From: Microvelia longipes
Lineage: Eukaryota; Arthropoda; Insecta; Hemiptera; Veliidae
Length of the DNA stretch: 64,000 bases
NCBI GenBank assembly: GCA_018340805.1
Contig: JACMZG010001911.1
Location: 33,619,033-33,683,032 of the forward strand
Direction of reading: 5' to 3'
In this document: one piece after another, positions 25,151-37,125 of the stretch
Layout of the letters: each line of letters begins with the position of its first letter
Numbering within the stretch: the first letter of the stretch is position 1
Position numbers and translations under genes: made by a program
Notes under the pieces: generated by a model
The model's database searches: none
What the model was told of the DNA's origin: nothing
What the model saw: the letters and a program-made list of their open reading frames with translations, nothing else

Positions 25151-27147
25151 AACTAATAAAACAAATTTAATTTTTTTAAAACAAAAGTTACCTTTAAGCT
25201 TTAAATTATGATAAATAAAATTAATTAATTATTTTACAAAATTATAATTAATTTTATAAACTTATTTAAAAAAAGGGTTTTCATTGCCTGACCCTAAGTT
25301 TTTATATAATTTTTGCAACAACCCTGCTAGGCTAGGAGGGGGGGCCTGGCTACGCCCATGAAGATCAACGTATTTGCAAAAAATAATTTCATTATTATCA
25401 GCGTTATTCAATTTTTATTGAATACAAAAGGTATGACATGTATATCATTTTAAAAAAAATCGAAAAAATTTGGCTTTACTCGTTAGTATACTTAGCAATA
25501 GATACTATTGTTGCTAGAAGTTGGAAAACAGATAATTTTTGACATTTTAGCATATCTCTACAATGTTAATTAAATGGTACACAAAATAATTAAAAATCTC
25601 TAAAACTGAGAAAGAATAGTTTCAGAAAAATGTATAAAATGTGTATAAAATGTAAAATGTATGTAAAGTTTAAAATATGTTTATTTTACCCTCTCAAGTC
25701 TAAAAAACTCATAATTTGTTTACTTTTGAATTTTATTTGTAAAAATAACATTACTAACGAAAATTATCAGTTTTCCAACTTTTACTTTTATATTAACTTT
25801 TCTTAATATAATAAATTAACAATTGGTTGCATTACCCTTGGACGTTGGGTAATTTTTCGGATCTATAATAACAAATTCCTTAATATATAACCAGGGACCC
25901 AAAATAATTCTAGTAAGTTAGTTTCTAAAGTTTAATAAGTTAAACCTTTAAAGTTATTTGAGTCTTTTAGAGTTGATAATTTTTTAGTATTATTATTTAT
26001 TAATTCTAACAAAAGAATGATACTAATGAAATTTATTAAAATGCAAGTAATATTAATATTTTTGCATTTAATTAAAAAGAAAACAACGTTTAGAAAAGAT
26101 AATCCTGGATTAGAGTAAAACACGAAAATACAAGATTAGTAAAAAATACGAGATTAGAATAGAAAAAAAAATACGAGACTTAAAAATTTCTCTTATATCT
26201 GGACTATTTACTAAGCTAGATTAAAATCTCTTTAGCATCAGAGGATTTTTCGTGTGAAAATCTCATAAAATGGTAACCTATAGAATTCCCTCTGAGTTTA
26301 AAATAAACAAGATGGTGATCCAGGAGGGAGGCAAACGCTGAGCTCTGAATAATATAACAGTTCACACAGAGCCAGGTCATCACTACTACTTCACTGTGGT
26401 TTCCTAATTTCCATTCCAATAGTAAATTCATCAGTATCAGGCTTAAATAAAGTGACCTTTAAAGTGTGGGACAAAATAAAAATACCAATCAAGATGATCT
26501 AGCTGAGCGAATTTAAGAATAACAGACAAATAAATAAGTTGATTAGCTAAGCTTATAAATAATTGATGAAGAAAATATCTAAAAGCGATCTTTAAATTCG
26601 ATTAATACGATTGATATTAATACATTTAACTTAAAAGAGATAAATACTGGTTTGGTCTCGTGTCAAACTTTTTGTCGAGCACTGGAGTCTATAAGCGCAT
26701 TTTATACAAAGTAAATTCGTTTAAAACTATAGCTATGAGTAGGCGAGAAAAACTGTTGCTAATAAAATTAAATTTCAAATTTATTATCTCGTTAATTTTG
26801 CAGTTCATTTCAGTATTTAAAGAGTGCTTGTATTTTAAACAAGTACGTCCTAATAGTTTCTATTCTAGTTTCTATATGCAGGAAATTAAAACTTATTGTA
26901 AAGTTAAATTCATGGTGGATTAAATTTACACAACAAAAACGTTTTATTTCTCGAAAGACAAATTGTGAAGTTAAATTAATAAAATTTTAGGTGAAATTTA
27001 GTTTTATTTAAAGCAGCATAAAATTTAACTAGAGGGATAATATTAAGTCAAAAAGGTGTCAGGTGTCATACTTTAACAAACATTTATTGGAGATAAAATA
27101 AATAAATTTATTTATCTTTAAAGAATTTCAAATATACAGTTTACAAA

Positions 27148-27262
27148 ATAACTGGACGAATTTCCCTTAAATTCTAGCTTCCGTGCTTAATAATCCATTT
27201 CTTGCCTAAATTTTCGGTTTATGCTTAATAACTTCAGCAATAGCATTAATATTTGTAACTAA
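27148..27262. repeat. Family H left-end fragment
   Basis: ACGAATTTCCCTTAAATTC then TAATAATCCATTTCTTGCC and GGTTTATGCT follow the same order as in other family H copies. It joins a tail-family repeat directly at its right. Confidence 0.45.
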
Positions 27263-27460
27263 TTTTTTACCTTTCCTCATTTATACCATAGGTATATAGG
27301 AAAAGTACTGTGTTTGAAAAAAATCGAAACCATGATTTCACCCAAATTATTTGATACAGGTGATTTTAGGAAATTATAAGACATCTGAGTGGTTTTCTCA
27401 AAGTTGTCTGTACATATGCGTGTGTTTGTGTGCTTGTATGTGTGTGGTAACAGTTCCGTG
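27262..27460 (-). repeat. Interspersed tail repeat (family D) next to Elk exon 2
   Basis: CCTCATTTATACCATAGGTA, GGAAAAGTACTGTGTTTG, then CTGAGTGGTTTTCTCAAAG and TTGTCTGTAC. It lies about 80 bases from the donor of the PAS exon. Confidence 0.65.
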
Positions 27461-27539
27461 ATACCCTGTACCTAATGTTTAATTAATTAAAGTCCTGATA
27501 GTTAGTTTATTGGATTAATACATAAAAACTATTACTTAC

Positions 27540-27773
27540 CGGTCTTTTTGTAGAATAATACTTCAGTCTTCAATTCATTTCTAGTTTCTAAACTTTTTTC
27601 TATTAGAGACTTTTTATCGTCTCCTGTCTCGGGTCCGTATAGGAACTTGCAAGCACAGCCTTTCTGCATGATTTGTGCCCGGGGGAATCCAGTTAGCTCA
27701 CAAAACCCATCAGAACAGTAAACGATAGGATATATGGTAGGAACTTGTGCATTGCCAAGCACGAAGTTACTAT
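27540..27773 (-). CDS. Elk: Elk-type KCNH potassium channel, exon encoding the N-terminal half of the PAS (eag) domain
   Basis: Internal exon of 234 bases on the minus strand. It begins after a TTTGTTGCAG acceptor (AG at 27774-27775) and ends at a G|GTAAGT donor (27538-27539). It encodes 77 full codons beginning SNFVLGNAQ and including [15 protein letters not shown], the PAS signature of KCNH channels; the [11 protein letters not shown] form matches Elk/KCNH8 better than Eag or Erg as I remember those families. The exon opens with AT of a split codon, so a first exon ending in C (His) or G (Asp) is expected, consistent with FDGTH in known Elk proteins. The domain is cytoplasmic and in this family modulates gating. 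The next exon joins in phase 1. An upstream frame extension through the acceptor region is intronic. Confidence 0.95.
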
Positions 27774-28437
27774 CTGCAACAAACCGATAAAATAAACAGT
27801 TAGTGTAATCATTTAAAAGTCTATATTGAGTAGCCAAAATATATATCCCAAAAATATAGGCTACAAAATTGAATAAGTAAATTACTTCTAATTTATTTCG
27901 GGACTTCTAATAAGTTAAATTAAACTTATTAAGTTAAATTAATAAGTAAAAAAAATACTTAATTAACTTCAGTGAGCGCCATGGAATGAACACTTCCTTC
28001 GTGGATCATGGATCATGATCCATTCTACAGTGCCTAAACTAGTTTTATTTTTTGGACCTTTTATTTAGTGTGTTAAGATTAGGTTATTTATATTAAGTTA
28101 TGATTGTTACTTGTTTAGGCACTGTAGATGGCATTATAGTCGAATGCCGGCTCTGCTCAGAGTTAAATTAAAGCTTATTGGTGGAAAGACGAAGTTGGTG
28201 TTGTTAATATTTTACTTAATTAAATTTAAAAGTTAATTTACTTATTAGCTTATTAAGTTATTATTATTTTTAATAACTTTTTTTTAAAAAATGGTTAAAT
28301 TCGGAAAATAGGGCAATTAATTTAAAATTCAGTACAAGTGTATACCTTTACGTAATAAATAAGTACACCAAATTTTGATGACATCAAGTATATCCATGAT
28401 TTTTGTTTGATCATAAAAGTTCATCATAAAAATCATC

Positions 28438-28505
28438 ATCAAGCATGGTCAGTGCCTAGATGGTTGACCGCTGGGAATGAAACGAATGTATTTAATATTT
28501 AAAAA
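28438..28505 (+). mobile_element. SINE with 5S rRNA-like head, fragment c
   Basis: Carries GTCAGTGCCTAGATGGTTG, then ACCGCTGGGAATGAAACGAATGT, the 5S-like block plus the first bases of the family body. The 3' part is missing. Confidence 0.6.
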
Positions 28506-28507
28506 AA

Positions 28508-31500
28508 GATGTTCGAAGATGTCGGCTTTTTATTTAACTGATTAAATTAGTGAAATATTTTTAGTAATTTTTTAAATAAAATTAGCCAAAGCGCTATTTT
28601 AACTTCGTTATAAAAACTTTGAAAGCAATAGTGAAAATCAAAATAAAGAAAAAAGTGTAAATTAAATTCTCTGTCAAGTTTTTTGTTTGCTGACTGTTCG
28701 TTTTTAATTTCATTGTTTTCTGTTGAATTTAATATAAAAAACAAAAGGAAGTATTCTAAAATGTTGTGAATAAATTAAAACGATAAAACATCCAATATAG
28801 ACTTGGTTTGGGCTTCAACGATCTGCCAAAGGATGTAATGGCCGGGGGAGCAGTAGCCAAGGGATTTTACAGAAAATGTAATAAACTAAGCAACGTTTTA
28901 ATAGGAACATCTTGTAAAGCAGAAAAAAATAAAAAAAAACCTGGGGCTACAATTTATACCAAAACTTGTTTATTGAGAATCCCCTTTCCAATTTATTTAC
29001 AAGAAAATTTTATTCAATAAATTTTCTCATGCCAGTGTAACTTAATATTAGTAACATTTTAAATTAATGAAAGTAATTAATTAAAAAAGGTCAAAATCTT
29101 AGAGATAGTCAAAATTGAAATGAGAAGGAATTTTATGATCTCTTAGTTACCACACTAGTACTTCTTAAAGATCTACTTTGCCAATTTACAAGGCCGAGCG
29201 CGGAATCCACAGTTGTGCGCTGAAGATAGAGGCCAAATAACCCAAAGTAGGTAACCGTAAAAAACTGAATTTTCCAAAGAAAATGTTTATTGAAAGCTCA
29301 AGATTACAGAGCCTCAGCTAAAAAACTAGCGCAAAAACTAAAAAAGAACTAGCAATAAACTGAATTAAATGATTTTTACAGAAATATTTTTTTAATTATT
29401 CCATAACATATTTTTAAAAATTAATGAATAATATAAATGACTACAAGTGTTATTTTTTTTTATTTTTACCCTTTATTTGTAACATTTAGTTATTGGGTAC
29501 TTTAATATACGAAGAAATTTTCGCGGCGAGACCGGTAATGAAACTTTTTGAGGCGCGTCCTAGCAGAGGGCTAGGATTTGAATCTCTAGAGAAAGAGCAA
29601 GAATTTAAGCAGCGCTATGCTATCTAGCACTAAGAAATCTCTCTAGCCCCACAAAACCAACCTAGCAGAGGCATTAAAAGCGTCTCCCTCTCACACAATG
29701 TCTTCCAAGCGGTTGGATGTTTCTCAAGCAAATGTATATGCTAATGTTAGCCTAAACCTTTTAGCAAGGACATCAGGTTAAAGCCCACCCCTTTGAGAAT
29801 TCCATTAATGCATTAATGGAAAAATTAATTTGAAGAATTCCTCCCCTTCCATTAAATTCATGGAACTCCTTGAGAACTAGCCCAAATCTTACCTTGAAGA
29901 TAAAGGTAAAACTCTAAGCTTGCTATTTAGCGTGGAAATATGTGGCCAAACTGAGACTAGACGTCACTGCGTGTGACATTAAAAGGCCTAACAGTTGTAT
30001 AAATTATTTGTTGTTTATTTCATAATAAATCTTGATAAAATTATAATACATTAAATTTCTTTAATGTAAAATAAATATTCAGGAAAGAAAAAAGTATATT
30101 TCACTAGTTTTTAAAATGTCAGAAAAACTTTGTCACAGATTTAAAGTTCTTTCATAAAGAATTTTAAAGGTGCATTTTTGACACTCTTGAGAGTATTAAG
30201 ACCGGCTTTTTATCTTTTGCTTATTTTACTTTTTATTATTTGTATTTTAAAAAAATCCTTAGATAAAAGGTAAAATTTATGGAATGGAGAAAAAGCACGA
30301 GCTTAATATTATTTTTAGAAGCTAAACAGATACTTAATCTCTAAAAGCTCTGTTTTCCTTCTTTCTTTCTCTTTAGAAAGAAAATTTGAAAGCTGATATT
30401 TTTCAAAGACAAAAGCCCTTCGGCGTTTATAATTAATTTATAGAACCTATAATCCAATGACAGGGATAGCAGCTATAGTTTCATACTCAGGAAAAACCAG
30501 AGCTAGTATCTGTTGTCATATCACAAATAAGTCATGACAACCAACCAAAGCAAGCTCTTTGCCATGACGATCGTTACCCGCACGTAGGGATTCATAACAA
30601 TAAGCTCGTTAAAAGACAACATTTCCTCAGGAAATATTGTTTTTTTTCAAGCTTACCAGTTTATTCTACTTTTTTAGCGAATTTTAAAATGACTTATGTT
30701 CAGTTATAAACATTGAAGTATACAATCTCAGATTATCTTTAATACTATCTTGCTTATCTTGTTCCAATGAAAAAAAAAAATATACGCTTGCTTTTTCATT
30801 CACTGTCCAAGTTTCAACTCCCAGAAATTTCTATGTACACGGTTGGATAGAAGCTCGTGGATTATTTTATTAAACTACCAGCCAAACGGCTCAACCGGGT
30901 AAGATAAAATCAGGTGCAAGTAAACATTTCTTTTGAGAGAAAAAACTCCTATAATTTCGAGAAATTTTTAACATGGTGTCTAAAAATGGTAGCCATTTGG
31001 AATAACTTGATTCTTTTCTTTAAAACTTCGGGCTTGTTTCACTCGTCCTCAAACGACATAGTGACCTTAAGGTAAAATTACTTCGGTCGATCTTAGAAAA
31101 TAAAAAATAGTGGTCCAATGTATAGGATGCTATAACTAATTAAGGATAATTGAAGCTACAGAGAATGTTACATTAGCCAGCCGTAAGAGTGACTTCCAGT
31201 AAGTGCACCGGCTCCCCTAACTTATGAAATAGACAGCTGAAAGAGGACTGTATTTCTTAGCTATGAATGTTGATAGATAGCTTAGCTTAGGGGGGTTAAA
31301 TAAAGATAAACCATAATAAAGTGAATACATATAATTATGCACGCCTTGACAAAAGTAATTATGCTTAATAGTAACTACTTCATGCTTAAGTAGTTAAGCT
31401 CGTTAGAACGTAATAAGTGAAATTGAAAAGGTACCTCATATTAATAATTAAATATACTATATTAAATAAACCTAGATGAAGCTGAGGTCCCCTAACTGGG

Positions 31501-32100
31501 CTAGCTAGCATATATAGCGAAACGCAAAATAATACATAAGAATATATGGTGACTTGAGGCCTCAAGATGATGTTAAATAGCTTAATAAAAACTTAAGACG
31601 TCCACGCTTAGCTTGTTGGCTTATCACATACACAAAATCTTGCAGATTTTGAACTTTAACTGTCTTTCTGACAGTTCCTTGGTAACCTAAAGGTCCAAAA
31701 CCTAGAGCTTCTAAAGTCCCATGTAGGGATTAAAATATTTTAAGATATGCTTAAGGTAAAGCTTAATACTTGAAAATTAAGTCCTTAAAGACACTATGGC
31801 TTTCATTCTGGACTAATCTAAGAGATGTGCATTCGATTCGAAGACAGGAGGCCCAACGTAGTAAATTAGAGATACTAAACCATCAATACATTACTGTAAC
31901 GCTGGTAAATAAAATAACAAATTCATTTAAGACGCGATTCATAAAAACCTAATTAACCCTAACACGGGTGCTTATTGGAAATTAAGGTGGGGCATTACAG
32001 GCACATAAAATAGATATGTGCAGGCCACATTAAGGCCGGAACACATGTAATACGAAAACTACATTTGTAAGCTCACGAAAGTATTATATAGTGGTCATAT
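28508..32100. other. Non-coding stretch with no confident feature
   Basis: AT-rich sequence. A 70-codon plus-strand frame near 28808-29020 (GFNDLPKDVMAGGAVAKGFY) has no ATG start and no family I recognise. At 29510-29660 a GC-richer patch has weak tRNA-like boxes on the minus strand. The 31400-31760 stretch is unassigned. Confidence 0.5.
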
Positions 32101-32599
32101 TCATCAGCCTAGTTTTTATAAATTTCAATCTGGGTGAAAGAAAAGAGTCTCTCCACAAAAATATTTTATTGGCAAAGCGCTTAATAAAGTTAAGGCCATA
32201 ATCAGTGCCTTAGAGTAAAGATGAAATTAATAAACCATGAGACAAATAATATGGTGGATTCTGTATTTAAATTTACGCGCTATTTTATATTTTTCGCTAT
32301 CTATTTCTATCTATTTGTATCATATGTGATATACGTCAGCTGATAAGAGAGAATGCTTCCGCGCTAAAAAGGAAACCTTCCTCAGTTTGTCGTACCCCGC
32401 TCACGATCGTTACTGCGTCCGCTACGAAGATTAATATCAGGTACTTACCGCTTTATATTCTCTTAATTATATCACATATTATCTTATATCTTATTTATAC
32501 AGTCCTCTTGCTAATAATTTTCATTCTGCAAGCACTAACGTGCCAGAGGCCTAACGAGTACGCTGATAATATAACTGAGGCGCTCGTTGTAACCTCCAC

Positions 32600-32728
32600 A
32601 AATAACTACTTCTTCTTATTCTTCTTAGATGGTAAAAGCTCGTTGAGCCATGTAAGACACGGCAATAATGTCTTACACGGCTCACCGTGCTTTTACCATC
32701 TAAGAAGAAGAAGTAGTAATTTGTGGTT
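32600..32728. repeat. Inner imperfect palindrome
   Basis: TACTTCTTCTTATTCTTCTT, AGATGGTAAAAGC and GAGCCATGTAAGAC on the left pair with GTCTTACACGGCTC, GCTTTTACCATCT and AAGAAGAAGAAGTAGTA on the right, with a loop of about 10 bases. Both strands give short open frames that are mirror artefacts. Confidence 0.8.
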
Positions 32729-32777
32729 TTAATAATTTTATTTGTCTTATGGTTTATTAATTTCATCTTTACTCTAA

Positions 32778-32819
32778 GGCACTGAAGATTGCCTCATGCT
32801 AGGTTGAAAGCGCTTTGCC
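32778..32819 (+). ncRNA. Hammerhead-ribozyme-like motif in Penelope-like repeat
   Basis: Stem I is GGCA (32778-32781) with TGCC (32816-32819). The core is CTGAAGA (32782-32788, fits CUGANGA). Stem II uses GCCT with AGGT around a six-base loop. GAAA follows at 32806-32809, then a self-complementary AGC/GCT stem III without loop and a U in the cleavage position (32815). Penelope-like elements are known to carry minimal type I hammerheads with very short stem III. The base pair next to the core in stem II is a U/U mismatch, so activity is doubtful. Confidence 0.5.
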
Positions 32820-33493
32820 GATAAAATATTTTTTTGGAGAGAGTCTTTTCTTTCACCCATAATGAACGACTCCACTGGTGCTCAATTTCATACAAATTCC
32901 AATCCTTTACAGAAATATGAGCAATATTTTTTTATTAATTTGATATTTTGCTGTGAAACAAAAGACAGTCTGTTGTCTTTCTGACAGGTGTAAACAAACG
33001 TTTTGATATAATTTAAGTATCACTACGATTTATTATTTTTTTATTTTATCGCACGTAACATTTAAGCCAAAATTTAAATAGCTATCATAAAATGTTATCC
33101 ATTATGTTATACTGAAATAAATATTGAAGATTATGTTATGCGTTGAAAAAGTTTTGAAGTTATAGGCCGTCGAATTGACATTGTAATAATAATCAACAGT
33201 TTTAAAATGTTAGGCGACATTAAAATTAAATTTTTAATATAGTTTCAAGAAGCTCTACTTGTTGAAGATAACGTTTACATAAATATAATATATTTCAAAT
33301 AAGAAACGTTTGGAGAATAATTCATCGAGAACGAGAATTTATGGCTTCAAACTTTATCTTACACAGAACGATTTTATTATTCAGATATAGTTATAAAAGA
33401 ACAATTAAAGATAAATGCATTTGCAATACATAAGGTTTTGAGAACCATTACTCTATGATATAGTAGAGTATGGTTATAGAAAATGTATATTAA

Positions 33494-33522
33494 AGTATCC
33501 TATAAAAACTTTATAGGATACT
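33494..33522. repeat. Perfect 13-bp hairpin
   Basis: AGTATCCTATAAA, a 3-base loop, then TTTATAGGATACT. No T-run or gene context that would make it a terminator. Confidence 0.7.
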
Positions 33523-34261
33523 AAACATTTTATATTATTATACCAAGTATACTTAGTAATGGATATTTTCAAAGGTCCTAAAATATCTATTTAGATATCT
33601 CTAATTTTGATACATATCTCGAATAGGGGATAAAGTACACAGAGATATAATAAATCAATTTTCCTTGATATAACGACAACGACATGTTAAAAATTTACAC
33701 CGCAGCATAGCGCCGTAATATCAACCAACGCATTCAAGGAATTACAATTAGTAATGACGTATAGCAGGCGAATAAAATGAGTTTAGTTGATCATATATTT
33801 TTTCAACATTTCAAATTTGAAAAACCATCGATCAAACTTCAATCGTAAATAAATTGTAATATTTTTGAAGTCTAATTTGACACATTAGAATACAATACAA
33901 TAAAACCTGAGAGAACAATAATGTTATTTTTCAACATATACGACATCCTTTCGATAACGATGCTGAATAATGAACTAAAATTTGAATAAATCATTTTTTA
34001 AAGAATAGTTTTTCCATTAAAAGTAACTGGCATTTATAAAATCTGAAAAAATACCGACCATCGGCTCGTAGCTGTTACCCAATGTTGGCACCTTAGACCG
34101 CTTGGCGGCCCTCGCCTCGCCTCACAGCCCCGATCCGTAGGCCTTTGAGACCGCCCTTTTTGTAATAGTATTCATTGTTGCATGGGATTTTGCCATGCAT
34201 TTCACGAATTTTCATCTTTTCGTCACACGGGCCCGCTCTGCGGACCAGGGCTACGAAAATT

Positions 34262-34425
34262 AACCTACACACATTAAGATAAATGTAGCGTTGACCAATT
34301 ATCTTAACTTACTTTCTAGTAAAATCAACTATATTTTTACTTATAGGTGATGATGTTATAATTAAATTGTTTGACAAATGCGCCACTTACGATAGTCCGA
34401 TTGAGCTGAAACCGGTCTTTACCGG
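34262..34425. repeat. Interspersed repeat family E, copy 2
   Basis: Second copy of the repeat at 22985-23150. It is preceded by a GC-richer stretch (34070-34260) that I cannot classify. Confidence 0.6.
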
Positions 34426-35884
34426 ACTATATAAAAATAAAGTATTATTAAGAATTACTAACCAGTTTATTTAATTTAAGAACCGAAACGTTAATAAATT
34501 GACGAAATGCGTAATAGCAGCGAAACGGTTAGGAATCGCAATATCAAAGGGTATCTAATTTGTTGCAAATTATGTCTAAAATCGGTTCCTTTAATTTTTT
34601 TATATATCACCTTACACCCTGTATGTAAACATAAATTTTTGATATCAGGAGTCAAAACGTAATCGAGGAATCAAAACTCCCCCTCACCCATCCCGTCATC
34701 CGAACAATCTTATAAGTGTAATTTTATGATAAAAATTCGCTAAAATAAATGAATTATTAAAACAACCATTATGAACTAATTGGGATCGTTGGATAAAATA
34801 GCCTTACTGTCTCTAGTCAAATAACATAATTGAGATTTAATTGGAAATGTAGATGATTTTAATCATTCTAAAAATAAAACAACCCCTAGAGCTTTGTTAA
34901 AAATCAAACAAGTGGTTTGTTAATTCAACTAACTCAATGAAAACTTTTATAGATATGGTCGATTTAATAAAAGTATTACTTATTTAAAACCGATTAGTAT
35001 AAATAAATAAATATAAGGCCAATTTAAAAAAAAATATTTAAAGAAGAGACAAAACAAAATTAAACAAAAAGTCAAATTATTGAAACAAGTGCCAGCCATC
35101 AAATACTATATGACAAGTTTATGGTGAAATTAAATTGCTTAATTCTGTGCTACAGGTTTTTACTTGGTAATATACAATTTTAAACAAATTATAGTTCTTT
35201 TAATTGATTTGATCATACCTAGTATATTTCTAAAATATTTTTAATGCATTAGAAGCTACTTAAACAAAATTGTTCACATAGTAGTACTAATAGAGTGGGG
35301 TGGTAAAACTACAAAATAGGCCACGTAGTTGGGCTTTATTGTTAAAACCAAATTTCAATATAATGAAGTAATATTAAGTTGGGCACTTTATAACTGTCTA
35401 GTAGTATAATAAATTAACCAAAAAAGTCAATATAGGTTGTTTAATACACAGCAGAACCTATTTTTTAATATAGACCCTATTGACACGAATAAAATTTATA
35501 TCTTTATACAAACTATATAACAGGAAACCCGTTTTTCTTTCACGTATAAAAAAGGTCAGAATCAAGGTGAAACGAGGCGTAAATCAAAGTGGGCAAAGAA
35601 GGCTAATCAAAGACCTATGTGCCTAGAGGATGTTTTATATGTTCCTAAAGCACTCGAACCACTTTCTGTCCTCTTTAACCCATATTTCTTTCTCTCTATT
35701 GTAGGAAAACTCAACCTATGATGACAAAAAATATTTGTAGGGCTTTTATATTGTTTCTCTTTTGTACAAACTCAATCAAACGGAAAATGTAAGTTTTACA
35801 GTAATTGTTATAATATTTTGCAAACAATTTTTATCAATATTTAATATACATTGTCCTGAAATCAATTTGTTAATTTAAAAAAAT

Positions 35885-36065
35885 GATGTATACGGTATCT
35901 CGGAACTTCTCCTTGTTATATTGGATTCGCTATGCACATCCTTATTACTTTTGACTCAATTCGCTCGTCCTCAGACGGTAAAAACATCCGTTATTGTCCT
36001 ACCGATGACCTATCCAAGTACTGACATCGCTCGATGCTGCTTTGCATTTTGATACTAAAAATGCA
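35885..36065 (-). mobile_element. SINE with 5S rRNA-like head, copy d
   Basis: The minus strand gives AAAGCAGCATCGAGCGATGT, CAGTACTTGGATAGGTCATC and GGTAGGA, aligning position by position with 5S rRNA from AAGCAGC through TACTTGGATGGGTGACCGC. The body follows: GTCTGAGGACGAGCGAATTG, then AATCCAATATAACAAGGAG and AAGTTCCGAGATACCGTATA. This is the clearest head in the window. Confidence 0.75.
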
Positions 36066-36183
36066 TCAGATATACTTGCTGAATTGAAATGAAACTTCGT
36101 ATACTTATTATTACATAAAGAGATACACTTGTATCAAATTTAAACTCAAAAAAAATGTTTTTAAGATTTAAAACAATCAGTAA

Positions 36184-36262
36184 AAAATCGGGTACGGTGT
36201 ACCTCGGAACTTTTCCTTACCCTTCGGACTCGCTTCGCTCGTCCTCAGAATAGGATGCTTAA
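36184..36262 (-). mobile_element. 5S-like SINE family, 3' fragment e
   Basis: Only the family body is present: on the minus strand GAGGACGAGCGAAGCGAGTC, then AAAGTTCCGAGGTACACC and GTACCCGATTTTTT. The 5S-like head is absent, consistent with 5' truncation. Confidence 0.65.
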
Positions 36263-36534
36263 CAAATGGCCTAGGGTTTTTATTCATGCAGCTATACAAT
36301 ACTGCCAACATAACTTTTGTTGAAATCCAAGCAACACTGTCATTTTTTAACAAAAACACATTTCTCGAAGTAGATAATGGCGGCTTGATGTCACTTAAGT
36401 ATATTTTTTTTCGATTATTTTTAACAAATAAATTTAATTAGTATAAAAAAGCATACAAGAACGTTAAACTTCGCATAATCTTAAATGAGAAAAAGTTAAC
36501 CCTAGAATTAACAACTAGACCCAAAGAGTGATTT

Positions 36535-36750
36535 TTGTACCAAGTTTCAACTATCCTGCATAAACACAGTGGGAGTTATGTGTGACATACAGACACACAG
36601 ACAGACATCAAGCTGAAATCGGGTCAGATGGTCTTAAAAACACCTAAAATGGATAATTAAAGTGAAATCTCGGGTTAAAATGTTTTGGGTGAAACCAATA
36701 CTTTTCCTCTATATACTTTCTGTATAAGAAGGTGAGGAAAAGTAAAAACG
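36535..36750 (+). repeat. Interspersed tail repeat (family D)
   Basis: CCTGCATAAACACAGTGGGAG, CACACAGACAGACATC, GGTCTTAAAAACACCTAAAA, ending AAGGTGAGGAAAAGTAAAA. One of the most complete copies. Confidence 0.7.
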
Positions 36751-36889
36751 GATACATGTCATTTGAAAAACAATTTAACTTATGATGATACTGCGTCAGT
36801 TTAACTTAAACTGATAATAATAATTACCTTACACATGTAAACTTGAAAATAATCAAAAGTTGTATAAATCTAAATTTTTGCGGGATTAA

Positions 36890-37125
36890 TTTTTTTTTGG
36901 ACAGCACAACTGGACCTAAAAATAGGTTTTTTACTAAGCTTCAACTCGCTATCATAAACACTAGAAGCTACGATATTATCAGAGACAGACAAATACATAC
37001 AGTTAGACTACATTTACCAATCAGAAGGTCTTAAAAAAACCTAAAACGCATAATTGAAGAACAACCCCGGTTTCGGAAATTTAGTGCGAACACAATTGTT
37101 TTCACAATTGATAAAGAAAAGTAAA
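36890..37125 (+). repeat. Interspersed tail repeat (family D)
   Basis: CTATCATAAACACTAGAAGC, AGAGACAGACAAATAC, AGAAGGTCTTAAAAAAACC, AACCCCGGTTTCGG. It follows the preceding copy in the same orientation within 150 bp. Confidence 0.6.

Larger units (their letters stand above)
14237..27539 (-). other. Elk intron between the two PAS exons
   Basis: A 13.3-kb intron set by the acceptor at 14237-14238 and the donor at 27538-27539. It contains an inverted-repeat MITE, two AT microsatellites, a LINE RT fragment, a 5S-like SINE copy and several tail-family repeats, listed separately. Stretches 15000-16500, 18000-18900, 19270-20930, 23510-24900 and 25160-27140 contain nothing I recognise apart from low-complexity AT-rich sequence. 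The 20940-21200 stretch resembles a common insect interspersed repeat but has no definable ends. Confidence 0.85.
32101..32885. mobile_element. Penelope-like terminal repeats in inverted array
   Basis: The left part (32134-32255) and right part (32745-32880) are inverted copies: GAAAGAAAAGAGTCTCTCC against its complement, GGCAAAGCGCTT against AAAGCGCTTTGCC, and GCCTTAGAGTAAAGATGAAA against its complement. The right copy's GGCACTGAAGATTGCCTCAT and AAAGCGCTTTGCCGATAAAA block recurs downstream of the Penelope GIY-YIG fragment at 48.25 kb, which is why I assign it to that class. Between the arms lies another imperfect palindrome (32600-32728) around GATGGTAAAAGCTC. No polymerase frame is present. 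Confidence 0.65.

Noticed and set aside
32508..32766. Overlapping open frames on both strands with similar DGKS-containing peptides
   Set aside because: Mirror artefacts of the inner palindrome of the Penelope-like unit.
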